Positions 9,016 to 18,184 are shown, counted from the first letter of the stretch. The stretch is 58,727 bases of DNA from Firm-13 sp964579245 (GCA_964579245.1 CAZOFY010000007.1:1-58727); one strand, 5' to 3'. Numbers and translations are program-made. Notes: generated by a model from the sequence alone, not told the origin.

Positions 9016-9345
9016 TTACATTTTCTCGAATTGTTCAACATTCAATACGAAAACGGTAGCACCACCAACCATGACCTCAACCGGATACGGAATATAAGCG
9101 CCGCCCATGGCTGAAGGCGTAACATTTGTATTAATTGCGGACTGTCGACTTGAGGAGTACTTGCGGATAAGCCCCATAACTTCCTCGATTTGTTCGTCTT
9201 CGACGACAATCATCAAGGTCGTATTGCCCGAGCGAAGAAATCCTCCGGAAGAATTTAATTTCGTTACACGGAATCCTGACTTATTCAGTTCCGCCATCAG
9301 TCGGGGACTGTCCTCATCGTGAACAATAGAAAAAACGAGCTTCAT
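9016..9345 (-). CDS. darA: Cyclic-di-AMP receptor DarA (PII-like, YaaQ)
   Basis: Encodes 109 aa from the ATG at 9345 (GGGAGG 10 bases upstream), exactly the length of Bacillus DarA. The start MKLVFSIVHDED, the TKLNSSGGFLRSGNTT loop and the C-terminal VGGATVFVL strand are the family signatures. DarA is a trimeric PII-like protein that binds c-di-AMP; its downstream target is not settled. The ATG overlaps the tmk stop. Confidence 0.94.
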   Translation of the reverse strand: MKLVFSIVHDEDSPRLMAELNKSGFRVTKLNSSGGFLRSGNTTLMIVVEDEQIEEVMGLIRKYSSSRQSAINTNVTPSAMGGAYIPYPVEVMVGGATVFVLNVEQFEKM

Positions 9346-9974
9346 TTTCGAATTACCTCCCAAAAAGTGCGTTCAATTTCTCTTTCCAGCTCAAAAGCCG
9401 GTCTCATTGCATCAAGATACACAAATCTGTCGTTCTTCTTAGCAAGTTCCAAATAACCCTCTCGAACTGCCTTCATAAACACAAGGCCTTCCATCTCCAA
9501 GCGGTCATCAGCCGAGTCTCTGCCATTCATGCGCTCCCTGGCATCCCCGGCAGAGATATCAAGAAGGAAAGTCAGGTCAGGTTCCAAGCCTCCGGTCGCG
9601 AACCGGTTCAAGAAAGATACATCTTCCAGATCCAATCCGCGTCCGTATCCCTGATAGGCCGTACTCGAATCAAAGAATCTGTCACAAATCACCATCTTCC
9701 CCTCAAACAGTGCCGGCAATATGACTTCGCGCACGATTTGCGATCTGGCGGCTTCATAAAGCAGCAGCTCCGTCTCCCTCGACATGACGATATTCTCTTT
9801 ATCGAGAAGGATCGCGCGAATCTTCTCTCCAATCATCGTACCGCCGGGTTCCCTTACCAACAGGACCTCGCGTCCCGATTGTTCAATCATTCTCCGCAAG
9901 GCCTGAAGCTGCGTTGTCTTGCCGCTTCCGTCGATGCCTTCGAATGTTATAAACAAACCAGAATACTCTCGCAC
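9342..9974 (-). CDS. tmk: Thymidylate kinase
   Basis: Encodes 210 aa with GTG start at 9974 and AGGGG 10 bases upstream. The P-loop FEGIDGSGKTT is at about residues 11-21, the DR(F)-type motif DRFFDSSTAYQG is near 95-106, and the LID region follows near 145-155. It phosphorylates dTMP to dTDP in the cytosol. It is the promoter-proximal gene of the darA-holB-ricT block. Confidence 0.96.
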   Translation of the reverse strand: MREYSGLFITFEGIDGSGKTTQLQALRRMIEQSGREVLLVREPGGTMIGEKIRAILLDKENIVMSRETELLLYEAARSQIVREVILPALFEGKMVICDRFFDSSTAYQGYGRGLDLEDVSFLNRFATGGLEPDLTFLLDISAGDARERMNGRDSADDRLEMEGLVFMKAVREGYLELAKKNDRFVYLDAMRPAFELEREIERTFWEVIRK

Positions 9975-9994
9975 GTTAAAGCAACCCCTATTTC

Positions 9995-10023
9995 ATTATA
10001 TCGCATCTTCTCTATGTTTTGTA
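9995..10023 (-). promoter_or_regulatory. Candidate promoter of tmk
   Basis: A TATAAT hexamer (minus strand, 9995-10000) lies just upstream of the tmk ribosome binding site, with a weak TACAAA 17 bp away. A second TATAAT occurs about 50 bp further upstream. Only the -10 boxes are convincing. Confidence 0.35.
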
Positions 10024-10078
10024 CAGACCTTCTTTGCATTATATCCTATCCAGGCATGCTTCTCCACATGAATTTTCC

Positions 10079-11575
10079 CTAATTTCGAATCAGAATATGA
10101 CCGTCATGCATCCCTGATATCGTGATCCCTTTTTGCTTGAGTCCCGTCAGCAACAGGATATGCTCGTGTGTGATCTTTTCTCCGGGCCAAATCAACGGAA
10201 TCCCGGGCGGGTATGGAGATATCGGTCCCGCTGAAACAGCTCCGGCCGCGTCCTCATAAGAAACACTTTTTCTTATGCCCGAAAAGAAGGCATCCCTAAC
10301 GGACACCGTACGAACCGGCGGAAGATGAAGGCTCCTTTTCCAAAGGATCTCCAAGTCGTCTGTCGGTGTATCCGTCTCATCAGCGGAACAAGATAATCCC
10401 TTATTCTTCATCACCTCAGAAAGCGCAGAGAACAACCGTTCAAAATCTTCCTGTGGCTGTCCGGGCGAAACCAGCAGGACAAGTCTCTTCAGATCCGAAA
10501 ACTCTATGTCAATTCCTTGATCAGAAAGCCATTCATGGACGCGTCGGGCACAGATCAGCGGATGATCAAGCAGTAAAACCATTCGTAGCGGATCGTGCCC
10601 GCCCGGCGGACCGAAGATGGGTCGAATGTCTCCGACCCGCTCTAATTTCTTATAGAAATCATCCATATGCCGTATCACAGAGTGAATGGAGCTTTCTTGA
10701 TTCTTTTGTGCCCACGCTATTGCATATTCGGAAGAAGCCGCAACGGGAAAGGATGGGCTGGTGGTCTCAAAGGCCCGGAGCATCGCATAAATCTGTTCCT
10801 CCTCGACGCGGCCGGAGGAAAGGGCTGTTTTCGAGACGTGCAGCATGGATGCCATCGTCATCGCGGGAAGGGTCTTGTGCATGCTCATGACGGAAATATC
10901 TGCGCCTGAACGCATGGCGGACAAGGGCGCACCAGGAGGGCAAAACGGAAGATGCGAGCCATGAGCCTCGTCCACGAGAAGTCTGAGTCCGTATCGATGA
11001 ACGACATCTGCAATCGCTGCAATATCTGAACAGCGGCCGTAATAATCCGGTGATACGATCAAAACATCCGTTGCTTGCGGATTCTCAATGATGGCCGCCT
11101 CAACGGACACGGCCGTCGTCATGGGTAAAAGATATGGATCAGGATCCTGTGGTTCATCCGAACGGATCCATGCATAAGGAAAACCTAATATCGCCGCTGT
11201 ATACAACACACTGATATGAACAGTCCTTGGGAACAAGAAAAAGGAATTCTCTTCAAATACCGAGGCCATCATCACGCGGATGCCGGTCGTCGAACCTGTC
11301 GTAACGAAGAAAGACTTACCGCTTCCGTAGCACCGTGATGCCGTCTCAGCCGCATGAAGAGCGGGGCCGACGGGATCATGAAGATCATCTGTGCGAGGAA
11401 GCTCTGTGGTATCTGTCATCACCAGATCGCAAAAAAAACGATCCGGGAAAAGGCGACCGGACAGATGACCCGGCATATGAAAGCACACGCGGGACTCTCT
11501 GTCCGGAACCATGTTCCATAGGAATAATTCGGATATTTCCGGAAGATCAGAGTCGAGGGAACGATCGGGTATCAT
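10079..11575 (-). CDS. YaaO-like Orn/Lys/Arg decarboxylase family PLP enzyme
   Basis: Encodes 498 aa, the short form that lacks the receiver-like N-terminal wing domain of the E. coli inducible decarboxylases. The PLP fold-type I core shows TTGSTTG for phosphate contacts, VDEAHGSH and the Schiff-base lysine in SMHKTLPAMT (about 234). The C-terminal domain carries the PPGIPLIWPGE motif. Family members decarboxylate Arg, Lys or Orn; the substrate here is unknown. A YaaO-type gene next to tmk is conserved in Bacillus. It lies 20 bp after the Q/N/R-rich gene and probably shares its transcript. Confidence 0.9.
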   Translation of the reverse strand: MIPDRSLDSDLPEISELFLWNMVPDRESRVCFHMPGHLSGRLFPDRFFCDLVMTDTTELPRTDDLHDPVGPALHAAETASRCYGSGKSFFVTTGSTTGIRVMMASVFEENSFFLFPRTVHISVLYTAAILGFPYAWIRSDEPQDPDPYLLPMTTAVSVEAAIIENPQATDVLIVSPDYYGRCSDIAAIADVVHRYGLRLLVDEAHGSHLPFCPPGAPLSAMRSGADISVMSMHKTLPAMTMASMLHVSKTALSSGRVEEEQIYAMLRAFETTSPSFPVAASSEYAIAWAQKNQESSIHSVIRHMDDFYKKLERVGDIRPIFGPPGGHDPLRMVLLLDHPLICARRVHEWLSDQGIDIEFSDLKRLVLLVSPGQPQEDFERLFSALSEVMKNKGLSCSADETDTPTDDLEILWKRSLHLPPVRTVSVRDAFFSGIRKSVSYEDAAGAVSAGPISPYPPGIPLIWPGEKITHEHILLLTGLKQKGITISGMHDGHILIRN

Positions 11576-11595
11576 CTATATCGCCTCTTTGGGGA

Positions 11596-12207
11596 TCAGT
11601 CCAGTTTCATCGTATGAATATCCGCGATTTCCAACCAGATCTCCTTTTCAAGCCGCTCGTTCTCGCGCTTGACATCTTCGAATGTCTCTTCGCTGCGTAT
11701 ATGACGGCCCCAGGTTCTTGGTTCCTTCTGCCTGTCATTGCGTGGTTGATTCGGATTCGGATTCACGTTCCTGCCTTGGCCGGAATTCTGTTCATTACGG
11801 TTGCTGACGCCGGGACGATCAATGTTCGAGTCTCCCTTGTCCTGATTTCTCTGACCTTGATTCTGCTGAGGACGTGGCGGCTTCCCGCTCCGTCTCTGAT
11901 TGTTTTGAAAATCCGGCCGCGATTGAGAATCCTGACGCGGCTGAGAATCCGTCCTCGGTTGAGAATCCTGACGCGGCGTCTGATTCTGCCTCTGATTCTG
12001 ATTTTGTTGGTTCCCCTGGTTGGATGACTGTCCGCCAACCGGTCGCTGGTTCTGCCCGGCATTCGATTCGCTGCCTTCCTGTTGAGGGCTGCGTCTTCTC
12101 CGATTATTACGGGAACGGTTATTGCGTCTGCCGCCTTGCTCATAGCTCTTCTCGGATGAATGATCCCCTGTCTGGCGCGAAGCGGGCTGATTGACGTTAT
12201 CGTTCAT
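11596..12207 (-). CDS. Q/N/R-rich intrinsically disordered protein, unknown function
   Basis: Encodes 203 aa that I do not recognise as a named family. Residues 1-160 are almost wholly Asn, Gln, Arg, Ser, Pro, Gly and Asp, with imperfect repeats of the form RQDSQPRTDSQ near 80-100 and basic clusters such as NNRRRR. Only the last 40 residues (RSEETFEDVKRENERLEKE and onward) look ordered, as an amphipathic helix. No signal peptide or membrane segment. AGAGGAG precedes the ATG and a good promoter lies at 12249-12276, so it looks expressed. It is the first gene of the decarboxylase transcript. The composition suggests RNA binding or condensate formation, which is speculation. Confidence 0.75.
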   Translation of the reverse strand: MNDNVNQPASRQTGDHSSEKSYEQGGRRNNRSRNNRRRRSPQQEGSESNAGQNQRPVGGQSSNQGNQQNQNQRQNQTPRQDSQPRTDSQPRQDSQSRPDFQNNQRRSGKPPRPQQNQGQRNQDKGDSNIDRPGVSNRNEQNSGQGRNVNPNPNQPRNDRQKEPRTWGRHIRSEETFEDVKRENERLEKEIWLEIADIHTMKLD

Positions 12208-12248
12208 TCTATTCTCCTCTATTCTCAGGGTATGTGCGATCAGACTTC

Positions 12249-12276
12249 ATTATATTCTATTTTCCGGTCTGTTCAA
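12249..12276 (-). promoter_or_regulatory. Promoter of the Q/N/R-rich gene, inside the end of folK
   Basis: On the minus strand TTGAAC (12271-12276) and TATAAT (12249-12254) are 16 bp apart. The hexamers overlap the last folK codons, so the downstream genes can be transcribed independently of the folate operon. Confidence 0.7.
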
Positions 12277-12744
12277 CCAGAAATTATCTTCAAGGTGCTC
12301 AAAGAACCGGACGGATGGATGCTTCACTCCGTTATCAGGAAGGATATTCATTACCTCCAGAAGCGGGATCATGACAAAAGCACGATCGAACATACGAGGA
12401 TGGGGGATTGTCAGTGAAGGCGAATCCAGGCTGTCTCTGCCATAGAGAAGGATATCAAGATCGATGCTCCTCGGTCCGTTCCTGAATGTCGCTATTCTGT
12501 GTTGATCCCGTTCGATTTGCTTGCAAAGAGAAAGAAGATTGTAAGCTCCAAGATGCGTCTGTATAGCCAGGACAATGTTTAAAAAACAAGCTTGGTCTTG
12601 ATACCCTACCGGATCCGTCTCATATATTGAGGAAGCGCTCATAATCCGCACGCTTTCAGTCGAGGACAGGGCGTGGACCGCCTGGAGCAGATTCTCTTTA
12701 CGGTCTCCAAGATTACTTCCAAGTGAAAGATAAGCCTCTGTCAT
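12250..12744 (-). CDS. folK: 2-amino-4-hydroxy-6-hydroxymethyldihydropteridine pyrophosphokinase
   Basis: Encodes 164 aa. HPPK motifs are clear: LSLGSNLGD at the N-terminus, SSIYETDPVG, FLNIV, the catalytic segment RNGPRSIDLDILLY and IPHPRM. It transfers pyrophosphate from ATP to the pterin in folate synthesis. The ATG overlaps the folB stop by 4 bp, and GGAGG lies upstream. Confidence 0.97.
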   Translation of the reverse strand: MTEAYLSLGSNLGDRKENLLQAVHALSSTESVRIMSASSIYETDPVGYQDQACFLNIVLAIQTHLGAYNLLSLCKQIERDQHRIATFRNGPRSIDLDILLYGRDSLDSPSLTIPHPRMFDRAFVMIPLLEVMNILPDNGVKHPSVRFFEHLEDNFWLNRPENRI

Positions 12745-13136
12745 TTCCTTCCCTCCGGAAATTCTCGTTCCCTATACAGAGATACTGCCATCGAATCAAA
12801 TTTTCCTTCAATCGGAGCCTGTGGTTTTCGTAATAGGATCTCCGCAGCATCAACCGGATATTTAGCCAGAACGGAGTGAATGATCTCGCCGGCCAGTTTT
12901 TCGATTAAGTCAAAGCAGTTATCTTCAACGAGTGCGCGGACAGTTTCAAATACAGCGCCGTAATCGACCGTATCCTTCAACTCATCTGTGCGAACAGCCT
13001 TCAGGTCGCGAAAATACAGCGTCAAATCGACGCAAAATATTTGGCCGTTTTCCTTCTCAAAGCTGAAATAACCGGTTCTTCCATAAAAAGACATCCCTGT
13101 CATCAGAATGCGATCCGGATATTGATCCCTGCTCAT
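12741..13136 (-). CDS. folB: Dihydroneopterin aldolase
   Basis: Encodes 131 aa of the tunnelling (T-fold) family. The pterin-binding VDYGAV, LIEKLA and the catalytic lysine in RKPQAPIEG are present. It makes 6-hydroxymethyldihydropterin, the FolK substrate. It starts 5 bp after folP, with GGGAGG 10 bases before the ATG. Confidence 0.95.
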   Translation of the reverse strand: MSRDQYPDRILMTGMSFYGRTGYFSFEKENGQIFCVDLTLYFRDLKAVRTDELKDTVDYGAVFETVRALVEDNCFDLIEKLAGEIIHSVLAKYPVDAAEILLRKPQAPIEGKFDSMAVSLYREREFPEGRK

Positions 13137-13141
13137 CGTTA

Positions 13142-14035
13142 TTATCCCTCCCTTGAACGGTCACGAATGATGGCATCCACCATTTTCAATGCCTGTGCGG
13201 TCTCATACACATCATGAACACGAACAAAATCCGCCCCCAGACAGGCAGCGGTGCAACATACGGCAACGGTTCCCGGTGTTCTGTCTTGTGTCGGCTTATC
13301 GAGTACGGCACCGATAAAGCGTTTTCTTGAAGGACCAAGCAGAAGCGGATATCCCAAAGGAAGAAAAGCGGGAATATTTCTGACCAGTCGCAGTGAATCC
13401 TCTGCATCCATTCCAAAGCCGAGGCCGGGATCAATAAGGATCGATCGATTCGGTACTCCGGCTTTTCTTGCCGTGTCAATGCTGCGTGACAGGAAGCCGG
13501 CTGCGGAATGAACAACATCCTCGAGCGGGGCATATATGGACGGATCGGTTGCGTTATACATCAGGACCAGCCCGGAGCCGGTCCTGTATGCGACATCGGC
13601 GATCTCGGGATCTCTGAGGCAACCCCAGACATCATTGATGATTGATGCCCCGGCGGCCACAGCCTTACTCGCCACCGTGCTCTTCCAGGTATCGATAGAT
13701 ATCGGAATCTTGAGCGTCTGACGTAATTCTTTGATAACAGGAATAACGCGTGCGGTCTCTTCCTCTGCGGCGACCGGTCTGTACCCGGGTCGTGAGGACT
13801 CACCTCCTACGTCAATAATGTCCGCTCCGGCTTTCTCCATCTCCAAGGCTTTCAAGACAGCTTTTTCGACAGAATCCCACTTCCCGCCGTCCGAAAAAGA
13901 ATCGGGTGTGATATTCAGGATACCCATAACATACGTTTTTGTCCCGATGGGAAAGGTATAATCTCCCGCTTGAAAAGCGGCGTACGGTCTCAATGATTGC
14001 TCTGTGGCATCGGCATGGATTGAAGCTGCGGCCAT
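13142..14035 (-). CDS. folP: Dihydropteroate synthase
   Basis: Encodes 297 aa, a TIM barrel. The two PROSITE-type regions are plain: MGILNITPDSFSDGG (about 37-51) and GADIIDVGGESSRPG (about 73-87). Further signatures are SIDTW, INDVWG, DPGLGFG and GPSRKRF. It condenses hydroxymethyldihydropterin pyrophosphate with p-aminobenzoate. An N-terminal extension of about 25 residues precedes the fold. It lies between folE and folB. Confidence 0.96.
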   Translation of the reverse strand: MAAASIHADATEQSLRPYAAFQAGDYTFPIGTKTYVMGILNITPDSFSDGGKWDSVEKAVLKALEMEKAGADIIDVGGESSRPGYRPVAAEEETARVIPVIKELRQTLKIPISIDTWKSTVASKAVAAGASIINDVWGCLRDPEIADVAYRTGSGLVLMYNATDPSIYAPLEDVVHSAAGFLSRSIDTARKAGVPNRSILIDPGLGFGMDAEDSLRLVRNIPAFLPLGYPLLLGPSRKRFIGAVLDKPTQDRTPGTVAVCCTAACLGADFVRVHDVYETAQALKMVDAIIRDRSREG

Positions 14036-14053
14036 TCGTCCTCCTCGATGTGC

Positions 14054-14647
14054 TCAGGAATGCGGGCGGTTGATCAGTGCCAGTGCTTCTGCTCTGGTTC
14101 TGGCATCTGAGCGACATCCGCCCCTCATTGCGGACGTAACCGTCTTGGATCCCGGCTTACGGATCCCCCTCATCGTCATGCAGAGGTGTTCTGCCTCGAT
14201 TACGACACATACGGCCTGGGCATCAACTGCCTTCTGAACAATGTCCGCAATCTCGCAAGTCAGACGCTCCTGTAATTGGGGTTTACGTGACAGCGTGTCG
14301 ACGATCCTCGCCACCTTTGAAAGCCCCAAGATTTTTCCTTCCTTCGGAATATAGACGACATGCGCCTTACCCAGAAACGGAAGCAGATGATGTTCGCACA
14401 TCGAATAGAACGGAATATCTCCGATCAGGATCATCTCATCATTACCCTGCTCATGAAACAACTTGATATCGTCATTGATATCTCGATGCAGCCCGGAAAA
14501 AATCTCCGCATACATACGGGCAACGCGCGCAGGCGTTTCGAGAAGTCCCTCCCTTTCGGGGTCCTCTCCCACTGCAATCAAGATTTCACGCACTGCGGCC
14601 TCGATCCTCGGCAGATCCATATTTGTTTTTGTCTCCAACGGTAACAT
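14054..14647 (-). CDS. folE: GTP cyclohydrolase I
   Basis: Encodes 197 aa from the ATG at 14647 (AAGGA about 7 bases upstream). A TTG at 14665 with GGAGG 8 bases upstream is a serious alternative that adds six residues. Zinc ligands are visible in FYSMCEHHLLPF and in EAEHLCMTMRG, and the GTP-binding SKVARIVD segment is present. It commits GTP to dihydroneopterin triphosphate. It is the first gene of the folate operon, following the AraC regulator by about 45 bp. Confidence 0.95.
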   Translation of the reverse strand: MLPLETKTNMDLPRIEAAVREILIAVGEDPEREGLLETPARVARMYAEIFSGLHRDINDDIKLFHEQGNDEMILIGDIPFYSMCEHHLLPFLGKAHVVYIPKEGKILGLSKVARIVDTLSRKPQLQERLTCEIADIVQKAVDAQAVCVVIEAEHLCMTMRGIRKPGSKTVTSAMRGGCRSDARTRAEALALINRPHS

Positions 14648-14693
14648 CAAATCATCCTTTTCCAATGCGTATTCCTCCAATTCAAACCTGATA

Positions 14694-15686
14694 TCATTGC
14701 GTCAGCACCATTTGTCGATACTGAAGCGGTGTCATCCCCATATGTTTTCGAAAAGCGACATTGAATCTCTGGGGGCTGGAAAATCCCACCTGTACGGCAA
14801 TACCGCTCACCTTGATCTCTTTCTGGGCAAGAAGCTTACATGCGTGATTGACACGCACCTGCATCAGGAATCCCATCGGACTGATGCCCAGCTCATCTCG
14901 AAAAGCACGGGTAAAGTATCCCTGGCTTAAGAAAACATACGCTGCCGCATCCGCGACCGAGATATCCCTGTCATGATTCTCAACCAGAAAATCTCTGGCG
15001 ATCATGACGAGCTCCCGGGCTTTTCCATGCTTCACACGAAGACTTTCTTCCCATTCTTCCCGAAGAGCACGAGATAAGGTTACCAGGAGTTCCATCGCAA
15101 GGAACTGCATCATCAGATCTCGCGCAAAAGCTTCGGTCTGGCTCTCCTTCATGATCCGTTCTGCCAGAGAAGCAATGTTCTGGCGACTCCTTCCGGAGAT
15201 AACGAGGTACGGTGACTCCTCAGCATCGTTTCCGGACTCTCCCTTGGCAAAGTCCAGAAAACTCTCGAGTGTCGCCGAGGAGATCCTCTTTATTGCAAAG
15301 GGCATCGATGGGCCTGTCTTACTCTTGCGCTCCTCACGGAGCGGGAAAACCGGCAGAAGGGCCGACTGTGCATCCGTAATATTTTGTGAAAATCCGAAAT
15401 AGAGAACGACCATGTCAGCATGCCCGCTCAAGATTCTTATCGTGTGCCTCACATCCGGTCGGATAATAATCGTCGACCCCTTCTCGAGAAGAACGGTTCT
15501 GCCGTTAATGACAAATTCGGTTCTGCCTGAGCGAAGATACATCAGTTCATGTGATGAATGAGAGCTCACTTTGGGGACAGGCGTGCTCTTCTCAAAACTA
15601 TGTTCGATGCCTTCAAAAACGACGGGGATTGACCCTGATGCTTCCAGGATGCTTTTCTCGACTGCGGGAAGTAAATCTTCAAACAA
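14694..15686 (-). CDS. AraC-family regulator with N-terminal cupin
   Basis: Encodes 330 aa starting at TTG 15686 with AAGGAGG 7 bases upstream. A cupin-like N-terminus (about 38-95, HELMYLRSGRTEFVINGR) precedes a helical linker and two C-terminal helix-turn-helices (about 230-328), ending with GFSSPQRFNVAFRKHMGMTPLQYR. Such proteins usually sense a sugar or small ligand. It lies between the degenerate esterase gene, which may be its target or partner, and the folate genes. The ligand is unknown. Confidence 0.88.
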   Translation of the reverse strand: MFEDLLPAVEKSILEASGSIPVVFEGIEHSFEKSTPVPKVSSHSSHELMYLRSGRTEFVINGRTVLLEKGSTIIIRPDVRHTIRILSGHADMVVLYFGFSQNITDAQSALLPVFPLREERKSKTGPSMPFAIKRISSATLESFLDFAKGESGNDAEESPYLVISGRSRQNIASLAERIMKESQTEAFARDLMMQFLAMELLVTLSRALREEWEESLRVKHGKARELVMIARDFLVENHDRDISVADAAAYVFLSQGYFTRAFRDELGISPMGFLMQVRVNHACKLLAQKEIKVSGIAVQVGFSSPQRFNVAFRKHMGMTPLQYRQMVLTQ

Positions 15687-15760
15687 GGCGTCGCCTCCTT
15701 CCGGTTCTGAGGTTCTGGTTACATTGTATCAGGATGAGCTCCCCCCGGATCCCGGGACAA

Positions 15761-18124
15761 TCAGGGAAGAAAACGAATGTTGTCGATATAGAGGGCACCC
15801 TTCGGATTGCCGTCGACCAGAGTAATATCCATCCGATCGATAATCATCGGTTTGTCCTCCTCAAATTCAAGTTCAATCGTTTGCCACTTCAGGCCACTCG
15901 AAACGGCAGCACTACCAGAGAAGCCTGAAATATGAACGCTCTTGGCCTGCAGATCCGGGTTGAAAACATCGATCTGGATCCTGCGAAAGGCAGAAAGATC
16001 AAGAGGGGCCAGAAGCGAAGGGTAGGACAGAATCGGTCCGAAAGTGAACTCGTTGTCCTCAGGAACATATTCGATGCGTATCGCTCCCGATCCTTCCGTC
16101 TTGTTCAGGGATTCCTGAAAAAGATGTCCTGTCCCCTTCGTGATCGCAAAAACGGGCACTAGGGCAAAATCCCCATCTTTTTCCTCAAGAGCAACTGTCG
16201 TCAGACGGTCACAATAGGAAAAGGAAAGATCCGGACAGTAGGATGAGGGCCGGCGGTCAAACCGGAACGGAAGCACGGGAAGATCTGCTCTGCTCTTGAA
16301 TGTCGCTTCCTGCGGAATCGGGCTGTATCCGTACGTAACTCCTCGCGGTTCTATGATGTCATCATGCCAGACCATGACACGAACACCGTGAAGAATCTTT
16401 GCCAGAGCAGGCCGATAAACCCGATCCTCTCCGCATATGCAAAATCCTCGCAGAATCGACTCGTTCTCTGAAAGCTTTAAACCGTCGTTCGTATTATCGA
16501 AGGAAAGTAATATTTTGCTTCCGACAATCTCAACACCGATACACTCCGGACAGGAGGTCGGCATTTTGGGGGTGAAATGAAGTCCAAGAGATACAAAGGA
16601 TATTCTTCTACCCAGATAAAAAGACATTGCCTTATCCGGAAGAAGCATATCGTGCTGCCCGACAATACCGATTTTCATCGGGAATTTTCGCCTGACAGAG
16701 CAAAGACATTCGTTGAAATGAACGATAGAGTACGGATCCTCGTCCTGCGGAATCGCCGGACGAAGTTGTAAAAGAATCATAGATGGTATACTGTGCTTGT
16801 TCGTATACTTCTTCGGCCCGAACATCCTTGACAGGTCAGCCAGAAACGTCTGCATCAGCAAATCATATTCCTTTGTCAGCAGGACATCCCGGACATCAGG
16901 GGCAAAAACAATTCCTCGAATATTCATATTCCGCAAAGGATATATCTTGTGATTAAACAGAGCAGTCATACGCTCTGCACCCGGAATCTTGTCGATCGGA
17001 TCTTCATAAGGTTCTTCATGATTATCCTGCTCATTATCTCGCTTCTTCCGATTTTCAAGCTTTACGGGGATCGGATTCGACATGGAAGCCTCACGGGCGG
17101 CGGACATGTGCACGGATACCGGATGCCGTAAAGGGTCATCGGACCGAACATCAGATAACGAAGGAGACTTCTCGGAGTTCAAAGCGGCAGATGATGTATT
17201 TGCTGCAGACCCGGAGTAAGAAGCCGGGGAAGTGTGATTGGACGGGAGCTCATCGGGCTTCGCATCCGCGGGATTGGACGAGAGCACGTCCGGCTTTGAA
17301 TCCACGGGAGATTCCTTGCTCTCCTCAGCTTGAATCAGACCGGTCATCTTCTCGCTCTGAGCCGCCTGATCCGTATTTGTCTTCTCAGTCTTGTGCATCC
17401 AACGATCGAGTCCTATATACACGTGATGCTTTTTCAGCATGGATATGATATCGGGGTCGGCTTCTATGGTTTCTCTTGAGATCCAGCTATAGATAGAGCT
17501 GCCGGCCGCGGACAGGTCGATGATCCCAACCGGATAATGAAGCTGATCAGCCAAATGATACGCCAGAGAAAAGGCGGTCGAGGAAACAAATGCCAGAGCC
17601 CTCCCAGCTTTAGCCGATATCCATGAGGATTTCTTCAAATCACTTACAGGCTCAGGAAGGTACTCAAGTGAATCTGTTAAGCCGTGACGCGGCGAGACAA
17701 AAAAACGAATCAGCTGAAGTGCCGAGTCCTTCAGAGGTGTCCGCGGCGCCCCTGCCAACGAGATCGGAACAGACAACGGGACGGACCCCAGCATCAGCCA
17801 TACATCACCGCAACGAAGATCTTTAACGGAGACCGTTTCCCCGGGCACACTAAAAATCAATGTGTATGCATCAGTAGAAGGCTTGTAGGGGGGAAGCTCA
17901 AAGGTGAACTTTCCATCCTGGTCCGAGACGGTCTCATGACTCCATATGATGCCGTAATCGCTGTCAAGCTTAGATACCTTACGGCCATCTGTCGGATCCT
18001 TGACAACTTCAATCTTAACCTTCATATCTTGTTGTGCATATCCATACAGCGAGAGCGGCAAGCCCTGCTGAAATATCATACCTGCAGAAATCCAGGCCGG
18101 TAATCGGATGGTGTGAAACGCCAT
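15761..18124 (-). CDS. Degenerate sialate O-acetylesterase-like protein
   Basis: Encodes 787 aa from the ATG at 18124 (AGAGG 7 bases upstream); an earlier ATG at 18154 sits directly on the -10 box and is rejected. The layout follows the 9-O-acetylesterase family: an N-terminal beta domain with MIFQQGLPLSLYG, then CGDVWLMLG, then PVGIIDLSAAGSSIYSWIS. The GQSNM nucleophile block is replaced by GSVPLS, and the later GEsN block is replaced by FAPDVRD, so catalysis is doubtful. A disordered Ser/Pro/Asp-rich insert (about 257-385) splits the SGNH-like domain. The C-terminus (about 630-787) resembles a carbohydrate-binding beta sandwich. No signal peptide is seen. Confidence 0.7.
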   Translation of the reverse strand: MAFHTIRLPAWISAGMIFQQGLPLSLYGYAQQDMKVKIEVVKDPTDGRKVSKLDSDYGIIWSHETVSDQDGKFTFELPPYKPSTDAYTLIFSVPGETVSVKDLRCGDVWLMLGSVPLSVPISLAGAPRTPLKDSALQLIRFFVSPRHGLTDSLEYLPEPVSDLKKSSWISAKAGRALAFVSSTAFSLAYHLADQLHYPVGIIDLSAAGSSIYSWISRETIEADPDIISMLKKHHVYIGLDRWMHKTEKTNTDQAAQSEKMTGLIQAEESKESPVDSKPDVLSSNPADAKPDELPSNHTSPASYSGSAANTSSAALNSEKSPSLSDVRSDDPLRHPVSVHMSAAREASMSNPIPVKLENRKKRDNEQDNHEEPYEDPIDKIPGAERMTALFNHKIYPLRNMNIRGIVFAPDVRDVLLTKEYDLLMQTFLADLSRMFGPKKYTNKHSIPSMILLQLRPAIPQDEDPYSIVHFNECLCSVRRKFPMKIGIVGQHDMLLPDKAMSFYLGRRISFVSLGLHFTPKMPTSCPECIGVEIVGSKILLSFDNTNDGLKLSENESILRGFCICGEDRVYRPALAKILHGVRVMVWHDDIIEPRGVTYGYSPIPQEATFKSRADLPVLPFRFDRRPSSYCPDLSFSYCDRLTTVALEEKDGDFALVPVFAITKGTGHLFQESLNKTEGSGAIRIEYVPEDNEFTFGPILSYPSLLAPLDLSAFRRIQIDVFNPDLQAKSVHISGFSGSAAVSSGLKWQTIELEFEEDKPMIIDRMDITLVDGNPKGALYIDNIRFLP

Positions 18125-18155
18125 GTCAGAACCTCTTCCACGAAAGACTGCCATA

Positions 18156-18184
18156 ATTATACGCCACTATTTGGATTGGGTAAA
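18156..18184 (-). promoter_or_regulatory. Promoter of the esterase-like gene
   Basis: On the minus strand TTTACC (18179-18184) and TATAAT (18156-18161) are 17 bp apart. The -10 box sits about 32 bp before the chosen ATG. Confidence 0.6.

Noticed and set aside
11335..12027. 230-codon frame antisense to the decarboxylase and Q/N/R-rich genes
   Set aside because: Its Leu/Arg/Ile-rich repeats are the complement of Gln/Asn/Arg codons; no start signal is present.
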